Numbered from the stretch's first letter, positions 47,397 to 56,888 are shown. The stretch is 64,000 nucleotides of DNA from Mycobacterium sp. 852014-50255_SCH5639931 (GCF_001665605.1 NZ_LZSV01000002.1:372001-436000); one strand, 5' to 3'. The notes: generated by a model from the letters alone, not told the origin. Program-made: numbers and translations.

Positions 47397-49073
47397 ATGG
47401 TCCGAAAACTGAGGAAGTGGACGGCGGTGATCGTCGCGTGCTCGGCGCTCGTGCTGAGCGGATGCGGTGGCCACAGCGCCCCCGATCCGCTGTCCGCCGT
47501 GATCAGTCCCGCCATCCCGCTCAGCGTGCAGGAGGTAGCGAATCCGCTGCGCGGGCAGTACGAAGACCTGATGATGCCGCTTTTCCCGCAAGGCAATTCC
47601 GCGCAGCAGCGGTATCCGGCGTGGCCGGCCTCGTACGACGGCAGCTTGCGCGTTTCGTGGCGGCAGCTGCAGCCCACCGACCCGAACACGCTGCCCGCCG
47701 ACGCGCCCGACGATCGCAAGTTCGACTTCAGCGTGATCGACGACGCGCTGGCGAAGCTCGCGAGCAGGAACATGCGGCTCACGCTTCGCGTGTTCGCCTA
47801 CAACTCCTGTTGCGACGCCACCTATGCGAACAACACGAACATCGCCATCCCGGACTGGATGCGCTCCGCGTCCACCAGCTACACGGGGCCGCAACGATAC
47901 TGGTGGACACCCGGGGTGGCGCACGTGGTGCCGAACTGGAATGACCCCGCGTACCTGAACGCCTTCGGGCAGCTGCTCGCCGCGCTCGGTCGCCGCTATG
48001 ACGGCGACGAGCGGCTCAGCGTTTTCGAGTTCTCCGGCTACGGGGACTTCAGCGAGAATCACATCGCCTATCTGCGCGACACGCTGGGGGCACCGGGTCC
48101 CTCTCCGGAAGAGAGCATCGCAAAGCTCGGTTACTACAGCCAGTTTCGTGATCAGAGCATCACCAAAGCGGCCATCGGACAGCTCGTCGCTGCGAACGTG
48201 AACGCGTTCCCCCATACGCGATTAGTGACCACCGCCCTGAATCCCGAGATCGTTCGCGAGCTGCTCGCCGACGATGTCACCAAGAAGGTGTCCGCGCCGG
48301 TGGGCATCCGCTCGGATTGCCTCGGCGTGTACGCGCCGTTGCCCGTGTGGGCGGAGTCGGATGGCTCGTACTACGTGCACACGAAAGATCCGGTCGTCGG
48401 CCAGCTGAAAGACCGGTTGGCCTCGGCATTGGTGATCACCGAATGGTGCCAGCTGCCCGACGGGACGACTGCGCGGTCGTACTACGAGAAGGGCCTGCGC
48501 GACGTCGTGAAGTACCACGTGTCGATGACGTCGAGTTTCAACTTCCCGGCCGTGGATTCGAACACCCCGATGGACCCGGCGTTGTACCTGCTGTGGGCAC
48601 AAGCCAACGTGTCGGCCGGCTATCGCTACTCCGTGGAAGCGCGGCCGGGATCGGAATCGTTTCGCGATCGCGTGGCGACCATATCGGTGGTTTGGACCAA
48701 CTACGGCAGCGCCGGGGCGGTGGAGAAATGGGTGCCCAGCTACCGGCTGGTGGATTTCTCCGGCGCGGTGGTCCGCACGCTGCCGACAGCCGTGGCCCTG
48801 CACAAACTGGTCCCCTCAGGGGAGAACTCGGGTAATCAACCTGTCCCGGCGTCGTTCACCGAATCGGTGACCGTCGACCTGGCGGGGTTGGCGCCTGGGC
48901 ACTACACGCTGCGCGCATCCGTGGATTGGCAACAGCACAAGCCGGACGCGTCGCATGTGGTGAACTATCCACCCATGCGGCTGGCCCGCTCCGGACGCGA
49001 TGAATCCGGGGGGTATCCGCTCGCGACCCTCGACATCCCGCGCGAGGCGCTGACTTCCGCCCCGCGCCAATGA
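47397..49073 (+). CDS. Putative glycosidase-like lipoprotein, copy 2 (DUF4832-like)
   Basis: 558 residues from ATG 47397, only 10 bases after the c-di-GMP gene, so co-transcribed with it. Lipobox LSGC (C23). Domain order equals copy 1 and the DNA shares an identical 38-base stretch with it (47577-47614 and 43829-43866). Both presumed acidic positions are kept: FEFSGYGDF and E349 in VITEWCQ. It may therefore be the active hydrolase of the pair, trimming or releasing the polymer as PslG or BcsZ-type enzymes do in other EPS systems (analogy only). Confidence 0.78.
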   Translation: MVRKLRKWTAVIVACSALVLSGCGGHSAPDPLSAVISPAIPLSVQEVANPLRGQYEDLMMPLFPQGNSAQQRYPAWPASYDGSLRVSWRQLQPTDPNTLPADAPDDRKFDFSVIDDALAKLASRNMRLTLRVFAYNSCCDATYANNTNIAIPDWMRSASTSYTGPQRYWWTPGVAHVVPNWNDPAYLNAFGQLLAALGRRYDGDERLSVFEFSGYGDFSENHIAYLRDTLGAPGPSPEESIAKLGYYSQFRDQSITKAAIGQLVAANVNAFPHTRLVTTALNPEIVRELLADDVTKKVSAPVGIRSDCLGVYAPLPVWAESDGSYYVHTKDPVVGQLKDRLASALVITEWCQLPDGTTARSYYEKGLRDVVKYHVSMTSSFNFPAVDSNTPMDPALYLLWAQANVSAGYRYSVEARPGSESFRDRVATISVVWTNYGSAGAVEKWVPSYRLVDFSGAVVRTLPTAVALHKLVPSGENSGNQPVPASFTESVTVDLAGLAPGHYTLRASVDWQQHKPDASHVVNYPPMRLARSGRDESGGYPLATLDIPREALTSAPRQ

Positions 49074-49151
49074 TCGTGGGCGCCAGCAAATGCTTCCAAG
49101 CGGGGGGCGAGAACGGGTTGCGATTAGGACGATGCTGCGTGGCGAGTGCTG

Positions 49152-49157
49152 CATAAT
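49152..49157 (+). promoter_or_regulatory. Weak -10 candidate before the polysaccharide genes
   Basis: CATAAT preceded by TGCTG lies 82 bases before the Wzz-like start, in the 165-base gap 49074-49238. No good -35 is seen at 16-18 bases. The gap shows no other feature, apart from an AGAGAGG ribosome-binding site before 49239. Confidence 0.3.
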
Positions 49158-49238
49158 GTGCACTGGGCTTTGCGCGGCGGGTGTAAGGCAAATCAATTCG
49201 ACGCTATTGGCGTGGCGTCGCCCCAGAGAGGTTAGTGG

Positions 49239-50696
49239 ATGGATTTCCGCACCTTTGTCCGGACCCTCCTCACGCATTGGAAACTCGCCTTGGGGGCATT
49301 GCTGGCGTGCACAATCGGCGCTGCGGCGGTCACGGCATTGCAGACGAAGCACTACCAGTCGACGGCCACCATCCTCATTTCCTTTCCCGGTGCCACCGAC
49401 CTCACCGAGTTGTACAACGGCACGCTGACCGCGCAGGAACGGTTGTCGTCCTACGCGCAGATCGCGGGCGGCCGGACGGTGGCGGAGCGCGCGGTCAACC
49501 AGCTGCAAGCCCCGATCAGTGCGGACGCCCTGGTGACCCAAACTCAGGTGAAATACACCGCCAAGTCCCAGCTTTTCACGATCACCGTCAAGGACACCGA
49601 CCCGAACCGCGCCGCGGCCCTGGCGGGAGCGATGGCCGATCAGTTCGCCGCGCTGGTGCCGACGCTCGGCGCGACCACGGGTCCGAACGGCCGGCCCGTG
49701 CCGGTGACGCCCGGTTCGCGGCCCGACGTCGGCGAGCCGAATCCACCCGCGGCCCCACCGTCGGAAACGCCCGGCCAACCGGCGGCCAAGCCCATGCCGG
49801 TGGCGAGGGCGCGGGTGGTGGAAGCGCCGCGCGTGCCCGATCACCCCGTGACGCCGGTGCCGGTGCGCAACATGGCGATGGGATTTGTCGCCGGAATCCT
49901 GCTGGCCATCGCGGTGGCGGTGGCCCGCGAGGCCAGCGATCGCACTGTGCGATCCCGGGAGAAGCTGGAACAGCTTTCGGGCCTGCCGACTTTGGCCGAG
50001 CTGCCCGGCAGGCGCGGGAACACCCCGCGGTTCGGCGTCGACTCCGCCCTCGACGACGCCGTGCGGGGCTTGCGCGCCCGGCTGCTCAGGGCGATCGGCC
50101 CCGACGCCCGCCGAGTGCTGGTGGCGGCGCCGTTCGGTGGGGAGGGGACCACGACCACGGCACTGAACCTGTCGCTGGCCCTCGCCGAGGTCGGCGAGGA
50201 CGTCCTGCTCGTCGAGGGCGATACTCGCCGGCACGTGATCGCCGGTCTGCTGCGGGTCGAGTCGGGGGAGGGGCTGGCCAACGCGCTGGCCAGCCCCGAG
50301 ATCGCCGCGGAAGCCGTGAAGCCGACGCCGATCGCCAAGCTGTTCATCCTCGCGTCCCGGTCCGCCCGCCGCGAGACCCCGCCCTGCAGCGCGTTTCTGC
50401 CGGAGGTGATCGACAGGGTGATGCTGGACTTGTCGTCAAGCTTCGACCGGATCGTGGTCGACGGGCCGCCGGTGCTGGCGACGCCGGACAGCGGCCTGCT
50501 GGCGGGCGCCGTGTCGGCCACGGTCCTCGTGGTGCGGGCGCGCCGGACCACCGTGGACGAGCTCAACGACGCGCTGACCGCCTTGCGCTCGGCCGGTGCA
50601 CAGGTGGTCGGCACCGTGCTGACCGACGCCCGGCCGTCCCTGCACATCAGGGCCGCGGCCAAGACCTATCGGGCGAAGGTCGGCGGGCCGGCGTGA
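49239..50696 (+). CDS. Wzz/BY-kinase-like chain-length protein with altered Walker A
   Basis: 485 residues. A Wzz domain has TM1 (LALGALLACTIGAAAVTAL) and TM2 (NMAMGFVAGILLAIAVAVAREASD) around an extracytoplasmic part with a Pro-rich stretch (residues about 160-200). The cytoplasmic part resembles bacterial tyrosine kinases: Walker A' LLVEGDTRR, Walker B IVVDGPPV. The P-loop reads GGEGTTTT, with T304 where the invariant lysine should be, and no C-terminal tyrosine cluster exists. It probably sets polymer length with the Wzy-like partner; kinase activity is doubtful. Overlaps the next gene (GTGA). Confidence 0.88.
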   Translation: MDFRTFVRTLLTHWKLALGALLACTIGAAAVTALQTKHYQSTATILISFPGATDLTELYNGTLTAQERLSSYAQIAGGRTVAERAVNQLQAPISADALVTQTQVKYTAKSQLFTITVKDTDPNRAAALAGAMADQFAALVPTLGATTGPNGRPVPVTPGSRPDVGEPNPPAAPPSETPGQPAAKPMPVARARVVEAPRVPDHPVTPVPVRNMAMGFVAGILLAIAVAVAREASDRTVRSREKLEQLSGLPTLAELPGRRGNTPRFGVDSALDDAVRGLRARLLRAIGPDARRVLVAAPFGGEGTTTTALNLSLALAEVGEDVLLVEGDTRRHVIAGLLRVESGEGLANALASPEIAAEAVKPTPIAKLFILASRSARRETPPCSAFLPEVIDRVMLDLSSSFDRIVVDGPPVLATPDSGLLAGAVSATVLVVRARRTTVDELNDALTALRSAGAQVVGTVLTDARPSLHIRAAAKTYRAKVGGPA

Positions 50697-52171
50697 TTCC
50701 CTACCTGCCCGGTCGCCCCCGCCTGGCAGTAGACGGTGTCCTGCTGACGGTATTCCTGTTCGGCTGCTTCGTCTTTGGCGTGCTCGCGGTGCGCCGAACC
50801 ACCGAGGGAGTGTTGCTCATCGCCGCAACGTTCTGCCTGGTTGTCTACTGGGTGAAGCGCGAGGGGCTGGCGGGGGTGACGCTGTTTCTGGCGTTCGCGG
50901 CGCTGCCGGAGGGATTGCACATCGGCAAAGTGATTGGGCCGGTGGCGATCTACGCGTACCAGGTAGCCGCGGTGCTGGCGACCGGCTATCTCCTCCCGAT
51001 CGTCAGACCGCGGTTCAAGGATTTCCTGCTGCCGGGGATGTTCGTGCTGACGGTCGTGTATTTCACTGTGGTCGGGTTTCAGATGGGGCATGACGCCACG
51101 ATGGTGCTACACGAATCGACGACTTTGATCGAGATGGTCATCGGGTTCGTGCTGGCGCTGTTGATCGTGTACGGCGGCTACCTGAAGTTCTGCATGCGCG
51201 TGATGGTCGTGACGCTGTGGTTCTCGGCGGCGATGGCGATCTTCAGTTCGTTGCATGCCATCCGGCTGGCCGGCCGGGCCGAAAGCCTGGAGGGCGCGAC
51301 GGGCGCAGGTCAAGCCCTCCGCATCGTCCTATCCACCCAGACGCCGGCCACCGCAGCGCTCACCGCGCTGGTCGCCGCGTCGATTATCGGTCGCGTCCGG
51401 CCGATGACGTTCCTGGCCTTCGGCCCGCCGGCGCTGATCATTTCGCTGCTGGCCTTCTCGCGGAACACGCTGATCGCCGTGGCGGTGGGCGCGACCGTCG
51501 CCTTCTTCGCCAACTTCGGCTGGCGGGCCCTGCGGCGTACGGCCGCCGTGGCCGCTGTCAGCGCGGGTGTGGCCGCGCTGATATTGCCGGCGTCGCTGTT
51601 CCTGCTGCAGCAGTCGGAGGCGGGGTCGTGGCTCAGCGACCAGTTCACCGCGTTCAATCAGCGGGTGTTCGGCGGGGTTTCGGCCAGTGCGCTCGCCACC
51701 GACGAATCGACACTGGACCGGCTGCGGGAAGTCGCGCGGCTCAACGCCGCGATCGCCCAGGCGCCGGTGTTCGGCCACGGCCTGGGTTACGCCTACCAGT
51801 TGCCGTCCGGCAACGATCCGAAGGCCTTCGCCTGGACGCTGGGCCCCACCTACTCCCACCTCTTCTACCAATGGTGGCTGGCCAAGGCCGGGGCCGTGGG
51901 CATGGCGGCGTTCGCCTGGATCGCGTTGACACCGATTGTCCGGGCGCTGCGCTGCGCGACGATGCCGGCGAAGATCAGCGCGGCGGTCTGCGCCGGTCTG
52001 CTCGCGATATCCGCGGTCTGGCCATTGCCCGAAATGCCCATGGACGCACTGGCTTTGGGGCTGGCCCTCGGAACGGCCATGGGATTCGCCGGTCTACGGC
52101 ACAGGAACTCCGAAGCGGACCAGGCGGACGCCGACGCGGCGCCGGCGCTGGCCGCTGCCGGCGGAAAATGA
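50693..52171 (+). CDS. O-antigen ligase/Wzy-like polymerase
   Basis: 492 residues from GTG 50693, overlapping the Wzz-like stop. It has about 10-12 hydrophobic helices and a large loop containing the family segment VFGHGLGYAYQLP...YSHLFYQWWLAKAG near the C-terminal third, characteristic of WaaL/Wzy (Wzy_C). It would polymerise lipid-linked repeat units or ligate the chain. The direct overlap with the chain-length protein favours polymerase. Confidence 0.87.
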   Translation: MIPYLPGRPRLAVDGVLLTVFLFGCFVFGVLAVRRTTEGVLLIAATFCLVVYWVKREGLAGVTLFLAFAALPEGLHIGKVIGPVAIYAYQVAAVLATGYLLPIVRPRFKDFLLPGMFVLTVVYFTVVGFQMGHDATMVLHESTTLIEMVIGFVLALLIVYGGYLKFCMRVMVVTLWFSAAMAIFSSLHAIRLAGRAESLEGATGAGQALRIVLSTQTPATAALTALVAASIIGRVRPMTFLAFGPPALIISLLAFSRNTLIAVAVGATVAFFANFGWRALRRTAAVAAVSAGVAALILPASLFLLQQSEAGSWLSDQFTAFNQRVFGGVSASALATDESTLDRLREVARLNAAIAQAPVFGHGLGYAYQLPSGNDPKAFAWTLGPTYSHLFYQWWLAKAGAVGMAAFAWIALTPIVRALRCATMPAKISAAVCAGLLAISAVWPLPEMPMDALALGLALGTAMGFAGLRHRNSEADQADADAAPALAAAGGK

Positions 52172-53181
52172 TTGCGGTCACTCACGTCGGGCCCGACATG
52201 TACAGCTTCGGCGGCACGCAGTCCGTGATACGAGTCATCCGCGACAACAGGATCGGTGCCGACGAAATTCGCGTCCTGTCGACGTGGAACGGGCGCCACC
52301 ACGCCAAGAATCTGTGGCTCACCGCGCGCGCGGGGGCCGCGCTGGCCCGGGCGCCGCGCGGGGGCGTCGTGCACTTCCATATGTCGAACGGCGGCGCCTG
52401 GCTGCGCGAAGGGCCGCTGATCCGCCTCGCGCGGGCGCGTGGCTTCCGGGTCGTCGTGACCATCCACGGCTCCGACTTTCCGCAATTCTCCCGGTCGCAC
52501 CCCCATTTCGTGGGCTCGACGCTGAGGAAGGCGGACCATCTCATCGTCTTGTCGGAGGAAGCGCGTGCCGCCGCGAGATGGGTTGCGCCCGCGGTGCCGG
52601 TGTCGATCGTGGCCAACCCGGTCGTCATCGATCGAGACGCGCCCGGGGCCGGCTCGACACCGCCCGTCGTGCTTTTCGCCGGCACCATTGGTCGCCGCAA
52701 GGGCGTCGACACGCTGGTCTCGGCCTGGCGGCTGCTGCTGGCCGAGGGCATCGAAGGGCGTTGCCGCATAGTCGGTGTCGTCGACGACTACACGCCGCCG
52801 CCAACCGAGCGTCTCAGCGTCGAGCCCCCGGTACATCCGGACCGGGTCCGCGAGCTACTCCGGTCGGTCCGCGTGGTGACGCTGCCGTCGTTCTCCGAGG
52901 CAATGCCGATGATCCTGACCGAGGCCCTCGCCGGCGGGCGGCCGTTCGTGGCGACTCCGGTCGGTGGCACGCCGGAGATCGCCTCGGACGCGGGCATGCT
53001 CGTCCCCGCCGGTGACGCGTCCGCGTTGGCGGCGGCGATCGGCCGGTACCTGCGTGACCCGGAGCTGGCCGAGCGTGACGGGCGTCGCGGTCAGGAACAC
53101 ATCGCGGCGACACGGAGCCCGCGGATCATCGACGCGGAGCTGCGCCGGATTTACGAGGGCTGCGGTGTTAGAGCAAGTTGA
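52168..53181 (+). CDS. GT4-family glycosyltransferase
   Basis: 337 residues from ATG 52168 (ATGA overlap with the polymerase). GT-B fold: N-terminal MIAVTHVGPDMYSFGGTQSVIR, then VTIHGSDF, LFAGTIGRRKGVDTLVSAWR, and C-terminal LPSFSEAMPMILTEALAGGRPFVATPVGGTPEI with the retaining ExxxxxxxE pattern. It transfers one sugar of the repeat unit from a nucleotide sugar; donor unknown. Overlaps the next gene by 17 bases. Confidence 0.9.
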   Translation: MIAVTHVGPDMYSFGGTQSVIRVIRDNRIGADEIRVLSTWNGRHHAKNLWLTARAGAALARAPRGGVVHFHMSNGGAWLREGPLIRLARARGFRVVVTIHGSDFPQFSRSHPHFVGSTLRKADHLIVLSEEARAAARWVAPAVPVSIVANPVVIDRDAPGAGSTPPVVLFAGTIGRRKGVDTLVSAWRLLLAEGIEGRCRIVGVVDDYTPPPTERLSVEPPVHPDRVRELLRSVRVVTLPSFSEAMPMILTEALAGGRPFVATPVGGTPEIASDAGMLVPAGDASALAAAIGRYLRDPELAERDGRRGQEHIAATRSPRIIDAELRRIYEGCGVRAS

Positions 53182-54124
53182 GCTCGAGGGGTCGCAGCTG
53201 AGAGTGAGCGCTGTGGGCTTCGGATGCGGCGGTCTGATGCAGTCGCCGTCCCGCCGGGAACGGATGGCCGTGCTGGGCGCCGCGGTGCACAGCGGCATCA
53301 CGCACTTCGACACCGCACGGATGTATGGCCTGGGCAGGGCGGAGGCGGAACTGGGGGCGTTCCTGCGGACGGTCCCGCGCGACACCGTCACCGTCGCAAC
53401 CAAATTCGGCATCGACGTCGGGGGGATGGCGAGGCGCCTCGGCCGGTTTCAGGCTCCGGCGCGGGCACTGCTGCGCAAGGCGCCGGCGCTGCGGCGCGCC
53501 GTCAAGCGGCAGCAGGCGACACCCGAAACCGCCCGCGTGTACGACGCGGTCACCGCGGCCCGCAGCCTCGACGAGAGTCTCGTGGCGCTGGGCATCGATT
53601 ACGTGGACATCCTGTTCGTTCACGGCCCACGGCCGGGGGACACCGTGGCCCGCGGTGAACTTCGCGAATTCTTTGAACGTGCCCGCCAGCAGGGCAAGAT
53701 ACGCGCCTGGGGTGTCTCACAGGACGAGGGGCTCGACACGGACTTCGCCGCGTCCTTCGCGCCGGAAGGGGTGAGCCAGGTGCGCGCCGACCTGTTCCAT
53801 CCGCCGCCGCGCCCAGCGGATCTCGCATTCGGCGTGTTGCAACGTTCGTACGCGGCACTCTCGAACGCGTTGCGGGCCGACGCGGAGTTGGCGCGACGCT
53901 GGCGCCAGACCCTCCAGCTCGATCCGCTCGCTCCCGGGGCGCTGTCCAAGCTGATCCTCGGCTCCTCGGCCGTCGCAACGGGTTGCCGCGCAATCCTTTA
54001 CAGCACCACCGACCCCCTCCGGGTCGCCGAAGCGGCCGGTGCGGTCTCGGCGCCGCCGGAACCGGAGACCCTGGAGCGGTTCCTCGCTCTGGTGGCGGAG
54101 GTGCGTGGGGGTGCTGCCGCGTGA
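53165..54124 (+). CDS. Aldo/keto reductase
   Basis: 319 residues from GTG 53165. AKR features: VSAVGFGCGGLM, GITHFDTARMYGLGRAE (catalytic D and Y), ATKFGID (catalytic K), and IDYVDILFVHGPRPGD; an IRAWGVSQ strand follows. The NADPH-binding part is shorter than usual. In this cluster it may reduce a sugar or polyol keto group, together with the coupled GMC oxidoreductase; that is inference. Both its ends overlap neighbours. Confidence 0.87.
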   Translation: MLEQVELEGSQLRVSAVGFGCGGLMQSPSRRERMAVLGAAVHSGITHFDTARMYGLGRAEAELGAFLRTVPRDTVTVATKFGIDVGGMARRLGRFQAPARALLRKAPALRRAVKRQQATPETARVYDAVTAARSLDESLVALGIDYVDILFVHGPRPGDTVARGELREFFERARQQGKIRAWGVSQDEGLDTDFAASFAPEGVSQVRADLFHPPPRPADLAFGVLQRSYAALSNALRADAELARRWRQTLQLDPLAPGALSKLILGSSAVATGCRAILYSTTDPLRVAEAAGAVSAPPEPETLERFLALVAEVRGGAAA

Positions 54125-55824
54125 TCCGTGGCCCCCGGGAGTTCGCCCCGAACATGACGATCCGGACCGACGTTGTGGTCGTCGGGGCCGGTGCGATCGG
54201 CATTGCGACGGCGCTGGAACTCGCGCGATCCGGTGTCCAGGTGGCGTTGATCGAGAGCGGGCTGGAAGGCAAAGACGAAGCGGCCCAGGAGTTGTCGGCA
54301 CTGGATTCCCGGCAGGACGACGATCTCCATGCGCGCAGTGAGCTCATGATCCGTCGGCAGGTTGGCGGGACCACGGCGCTCTGGGGTGGCCGCTGCGTCA
54401 AGTTCGACCCCATCGACTTCGAGGACCGCCCGCTCACCGCGCAGGCGCCCTGGCCGATCCGATACGACGACGTCGAGCCCTACCTGCAGCGTGCCTGTGA
54501 TTGGGCGGCGTGTGGTCGGGCGGCATTCAACGCGCGGGAGATTCCGGAGCTTGCGCAGCGGGAACTGATCGCCGGGCTGCCCGACGGCGACGTGCGCACA
54601 ACCGATCTCGAGCGCTGGGCACTACCAACGCGTTTCGGCCGCGAGTACCGGGCGGCGCTGCACGATGCGTCCGCCCTGACCGTGTGGACCGGCCTTACCT
54701 GCACCGAGATCGTGACGGCACCCGCCGGTGACTCCGTTGACCACCTCGTGGTCAAGACGCTCGACGGCCGGGAGGGGAGCGTGGTCGCCGCGGATTACGT
54801 CATCGCGACCGGTGGTTTGGAGGCGACCCGCCTGCTGCTCGCCTCGGACCGCCATCACCCGGCGGGTCTGGGAAACGCGGGCGGCCACCTCGGGCGCTGG
54901 TACATGTCGCACGTCGAAGGCCGGGTCGCGCGCGTGCAATTCACCACCGATCAGGTCAGCTACGCCTACGAGCGGGACGGCGACGGGGTGTACGTGCGCC
55001 GGCGCTTCACCCTCGATCCGGGTCTGCAGCGCGACGCCGGGTTGCCGAATGCCGCCGTGTGGCTGGTCAATCCGCCGATCAGCGACCCGGGGCATGGAAG
55101 CGGCATCCTTTCCGGCGTCTATCTCACCCTGATCTCCCCGATCGGCCGCTTCCTGCTCGCGGAGGCCATCCGTGCGAAGCACACCCAAACCGACGGTCCG
55201 CCGCGGATCCTCGCGCACCTGCGCAACATCGTGCGGGACCTGTTCCCGTCGATCCGGTTTGCGATCACGTTCTCCTATGCCCGCTTCGTCCGCAGGGGCC
55301 GCAAGGCGCCGGGCTTTTTCGTGAAGAGCGCGGACAATCGATATCTGCTGCACTACCACGGCGAGCATCTTCCGCATTGGGAGAGCCGCGTCGAGCTTGC
55401 CGACGACCGCGACGCCCTCGGCATGCGCAGGATCCGCACTCATATCCACTTCTCCGACGACGACTACCAAAGCGTGCGCAGGGCCATCGCCGCGATCGAT
55501 GAACACCTCCGCCGCCACGGCGCCGGGCGCGTGGAGTGGCTGACCGACGACGTCGAGGGCGCGGTGCGCGTGTTCTTGGCCGGGCACGCCGGCTACCACC
55601 AGGCCGGAACGACGCGCATGTCGCACACTCCCGATGGCGGCGTCGTCGACCCAGATTTGCAGGTTCACGGCGTGCGCGGGCTGTACGTGGCGAGCACGTC
55701 TGTCCTGCCGACGTCGAGCCAGGCCAACCCGACCCTGTTGGGCATTGCGTTGGGTGTCCGGCTCGCCGATCACCTTAAGAAGGCTCGAATGGCCTGTGAG
55801 CGTTCAGATCCCAGGACGGCGTAG
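54121..55824 (+). CDS. GMC-type FAD oxidoreductase
   Basis: 567 residues from GTG 54121 (GTGA overlap). The FAD loop VVVVGAGAIGIATALELARSG is N-terminal, RRQVGGTTALWGGRCVKFDPIDF matches the GMC substrate/FAD region, and the C-terminal SHTPDGGVVDPDLQVHGVRGLYVASTSVLPT is the GMC_oxred_C signature with HQAGTTRM before it. It oxidises an alcohol group. Its place in a sugar-polymer cluster points to a sugar or inositol-like substrate. Convergent with the next gene (5-base gap). Confidence 0.9.
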   Translation: MIRGPREFAPNMTIRTDVVVVGAGAIGIATALELARSGVQVALIESGLEGKDEAAQELSALDSRQDDDLHARSELMIRRQVGGTTALWGGRCVKFDPIDFEDRPLTAQAPWPIRYDDVEPYLQRACDWAACGRAAFNAREIPELAQRELIAGLPDGDVRTTDLERWALPTRFGREYRAALHDASALTVWTGLTCTEIVTAPAGDSVDHLVVKTLDGREGSVVAADYVIATGGLEATRLLLASDRHHPAGLGNAGGHLGRWYMSHVEGRVARVQFTTDQVSYAYERDGDGVYVRRRFTLDPGLQRDAGLPNAAVWLVNPPISDPGHGSGILSGVYLTLISPIGRFLLAEAIRAKHTQTDGPPRILAHLRNIVRDLFPSIRFAITFSYARFVRRGRKAPGFFVKSADNRYLLHYHGEHLPHWESRVELADDRDALGMRRIRTHIHFSDDDYQSVRRAIAAIDEHLRRHGAGRVEWLTDDVEGAVRVFLAGHAGYHQAGTTRMSHTPDGGVVDPDLQVHGVRGLYVASTSVLPTSSQANPTLLGIALGVRLADHLKKARMACERSDPRTA

Positions 55825-55829
55825 GCAGG

Positions 55830-56888
55830 TCAGCGCCGACTGGCCAGCACCCGGGCGATGACATCCAAAAAGCGCTCCGCGACGATGTCGACGTCGCAAT
55901 GCTGCGCGTAGTAGCGCGCCGCCTCGGCGCCGCGCTGCGCCGCGACCGACGGGTCGGCCAGCAGGTCGAAGGCGGCGGCGAGCCCGGCGACATCGTCGAC
56001 ACCGATCGGGGGACAGCCGGGAGGCTGGTACTCGGGCAGACCACCGGACGTTGACACGATCGGCATCACACCCAGCTGCATGGAGAGCACCTGCACGCCG
56101 CTTTGCGACGCGCGCCGATAATGCGAGACCGAACCTTTCGCGGCGGCCAGGATCGGAATGACGTCGGCGTAGCGGTAGCTGCCGTTGCGCCAGCGCGTGT
56201 GTTTGGGCAGGGCGGCGGGGTCCAGGGGCCCGTCGCCGATGAGCACCAGGTTGTCACCGCGCCAGCCGCCGCCGACGATATGGCGCTGCCACGCCTCGAG
56301 CACGACGTCGACGTTCTTGTACGGGTTGAGCCGGCCGAACATGACGAAATCCCGGCGTCCCTCGGGGCCCACGAATGGTGGAACGCGTTGCGGGTCAATA
56401 TCACTGGCGAGCGGCACGACATACACGGGGGTGCCCGCGACGTCGCGGCGCGCCGCGACGGCTGCCGCGACGTACTGGCTGTAGGTGATGGTGGCCGCCG
56501 AGCGGGCGCCCCACCGGTCGAACACCGCGCGTTCGTAGGACGGGACCCGTTCGTCGGGGTCGTGCGGCCGGTCGTCGTGCACCACCTGGATGCGGGGAAC
56601 CTGCCCGGCCAACGCGATCCAGCGGGGATCGCGGACGATCTCGGCGATCACGACGTCGGGTCGAAACTCACGGATCCGGCGCCACGCCTTGAAGGTCGGG
56701 ACCCAAGTCGCGGCGCTTTTGAACCGCGGATCGAGCACCAGCTCGTACTCACGGGCGGCGTCCGACTCGGGGTGCCGGTCGGAGGTCACCAGCAACACGT
56801 CGGCTCCGCGCCGCAGCAGCCCCTCGGCCTGCACCCGCACCGCCGGCCGTGTCCAGGGCGAAAGCCAAAGCACCCGGGGCGATTTCAT
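55830..56888 (-). CDS. GT4-family glycosyltransferase
   Basis: 352 residues from ATG 56888 (MKSPRVLWLSPWTRPAVRVQ). The C-terminal GT1-type domain has FVMFGRLNPYKNVDVVLEAW, NLVLIGDGPLDPAAL and SVSHYRRASQSGVQVLSMQLGVMPIVSTSGGLPEY. In the usual ExxxxxxxE position it reads Q-S-G-V-Q-V-L, so the acidic pattern is altered. It overlaps the methyltransferase upstream (ATGA), and the two are co-transcribed. Confidence 0.87.
   Translation of the reverse strand: MKSPRVLWLSPWTRPAVRVQAEGLLRRGADVLLVTSDRHPESDAAREYELVLDPRFKSAATWVPTFKAWRRIREFRPDVVIAEIVRDPRWIALAGQVPRIQVVHDDRPHDPDERVPSYERAVFDRWGARSAATITYSQYVAAAVAARRDVAGTPVYVVPLASDIDPQRVPPFVGPEGRRDFVMFGRLNPYKNVDVVLEAWQRHIVGGGWRGDNLVLIGDGPLDPAALPKHTRWRNGSYRYADVIPILAAAKGSVSHYRRASQSGVQVLSMQLGVMPIVSTSGGLPEYQPPGCPPIGVDDVAGLAAAFDLLADPSVAAQRGAEAARYYAQHCDVDIVAERFLDVIARVLASRR

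Noticed and set aside
49235..50692. Extension of the Wzy-like frame over the Wzz-like gene (978-residue ORF)
   Set aside because: The first half is low-complexity Arg/Gly-rich shadow of the Wzz frame. A GTG at 50693 with GTGA overlap is the real start.
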